A stretch of 63,322 nucleotides of DNA from an uncultured Prevotellaceae bacterium (GTDB lineage Bacteria > Bacteroidota > Bacteroidia > Bacteroidales > Bacteroidaceae). The stretch is taken from positions 1-63,322 of the forward strand of contig ONQT01000021.1 in assembly GCA_900320045.1 (NCBI GenBank), written 5' to 3'. Positions within the stretch are counted from its first letter, which is position 1. Each line of letters opens with the position of its first letter. Both the position numbers and the translations under genes were made by a program. The notes under the pieces are model-generated. The model saw nothing but the letters and a program-made list of their open reading frames with translations. It was not told the origin of the DNA and did no database searches. This document shows, in pieces, positions 62,713-63,322 of this stretch.

Positions 62713-63322
62713 CTATTTCATTACCACCTTGCGACCGCCGACAATAACAATGCCTTTATATGAGCTGTTGACACGACGGCCATCCAGGGCGTAAGCTTGT
62801 AAGTTTCTTACCGGCGATAGTTGTTCGTTACGGATAGTCTGGATGGCTGTAGCTTCATTGATGTCTATGAGTTCAATCTCCTGACCAGCCACTGTCGGAA
62901 TGTCGTAGAGATAGGTGGTAGGCAGAACCGTTTCAGGAATCTTTGATGCATCGGCTACGATGGGGTCTGGCATCATGTAAGGCTGCATCAACACGTTGCT
63001 GTTGGCTCCTGTAGCAGTTGTAAGCGCTGTGCCGTTAGCCATCTTCAGTTCTGTATTGCTGCGCAGACGCAGGTTGCCGCCGATAGTTGACTTCACTTTT
63101 ACCGAAACAATCTTACCCTCCTTCCAGGTCAGCTCCTTAATCTCGAAGCCACCGCGTGAGCGCAGACCCTTCACCTCGCCGTCAGACCATGAGGCTGGCA
63201 GGGCAGGTAGCAGATGCATGAAACCTGCATGACTCTGCAGCAGCATCTCGGCAATGCCGGCACAGCAGCCGAAGTTGCCGTCAATCTGGAAGGGGGCATG
63301 TGCATCGAACATATTGGCATAG
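62713..63322 (-). CDS. Glycoside hydrolase family 95, C-terminal part (cut by window edge)
   Basis: Only the last about 200 codons are present; the frame is open to the window edge and reads [18 protein letters not shown]. It then reads [20 protein letters not shown] and [17 protein letters not shown]. This matches the C-terminal part of GH95 alpha-L-fucosidases/galactosidases, which remove side-chain sugars from plant glycans such as xyloglucan and pectin. The C-terminus ([20 protein letters not shown], then VVMK) is a variant of the sorting tail of the neighbours. It is the first visible gene of the operon GH95 - beta-helix - peptide - methylesterase - peptide. Confidence 0.88.
   Translation of the reverse strand, partial: YANMFDAHAPFQIDGNFGCCAGIAEMLLQSHAGFMHLLPALPASWSDGEVKGLRSRGGFEIKELTWKEGKIVSVKVKSTIGGNLRLRSNTELKMANGTALTTATGANSNVLMQPYMMPDPIVADASKIPETVLPTTYLYDIPTVAGQEIELIDINEATAIQTIRNEQLSPVRNLQAYALDGRRVNSSYKGIVIVGGRKVVMK

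Overview
The window looks like a chromosomal piece of a gut or rumen member of the Bacteroidales, most likely Prevotellaceae (Prevotella/Segatella). The pointers are: promoters of the Bacteroidetes type (TAnnTTTG at -7, sometimes TTTG 19-20 nt upstream); a SusC/SusD pair; a large cell-surface regulator with a propeller and a C-terminal AraC domain; exported proteins ending in a GLYIVNGKKVxxK-type sorting tail; a stand-alone AICAR transformylase; and NigD-like and DUF4369 proteins. No tRNA, rRNA, CRISPR array, transposase or phage gene was seen.

Layout. (1) 0.1-1.1 kb: a cut-off 5' end of an HU-like gene runs into a lipoprotein alpha/beta hydrolase. (2) 1.4-12.5 kb, plus strand: a cysteine-desulfidase-like enzyme carrying a repeat insertion, then a SpoIIE-type phosphatase/ATPase, a STAS protein and a 2438-residue two-module nonribosomal peptide synthetase (C-A-T-C-A-T-reductase). 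The STAS and NRPS genes overlap by 4 nt. This is the most striking system in the window: a peptide-aldehyde type assembly line apparently coupled to a partner-switching signalling module. (3) 12.6-20.7 kb, minus strand: a polysaccharide utilisation operon (exported TIM-barrel protein, DUF4957/DUF5123-like lipoprotein, SusC, SusD), probably for a pectic glycan. (4) 20.8-51.7 kb: mainly housekeeping genes: xerD, ung, rnr; a pdxJ-DJ-1-ispD-recG operon; nadK, a sensor-like ATPase, a purH-type gene, metH-metF, rplS; a PASTA-rluD-ddl-acyltransferase-lipoprotein operon; rpmH; efp-glycosyltransferase-radC chained by TAATG overlaps; a TlpA-like protein; two FKBPs-rbfA-LolC/E-like; and an LD-carboxypeptidase. 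In this part recG lacks about 60 nt with a frameshift, and the neighbouring LysM/M23 peptidase gene has a 1-nt frameshift. (5) 51.7-63.3 kb: a 98-bp array of 11-bp repeats, then a second pectin locus. It holds a kinase-less hybrid-type regulator, a pectin-binding-like protein, a multidomain pectin methylesterase, a beta-helix protein and the 3' end of a GH95 gene.

In region 5 three of the exported proteins with sorting tails are each followed within 18-54 nt by a 51-62 codon gene. The small products share an M-K-x(1-3)-Y-I-x-P start, a hydrophobic stretch, a small-residue motif and an acidic/aromatic end. This repeated pairing is a second candidate for an undescribed system.

Short interspersed repeats are a theme throughout. 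TTTTCAC heptamers sit directly upstream of -7 boxes, CTCAACT heptamers and a CCCCTCTCC/GGCGAGGGG element lie inside reading frames, and long inverted repeats lie between genes. All calls were made by reading the sequence; no database search was possible.
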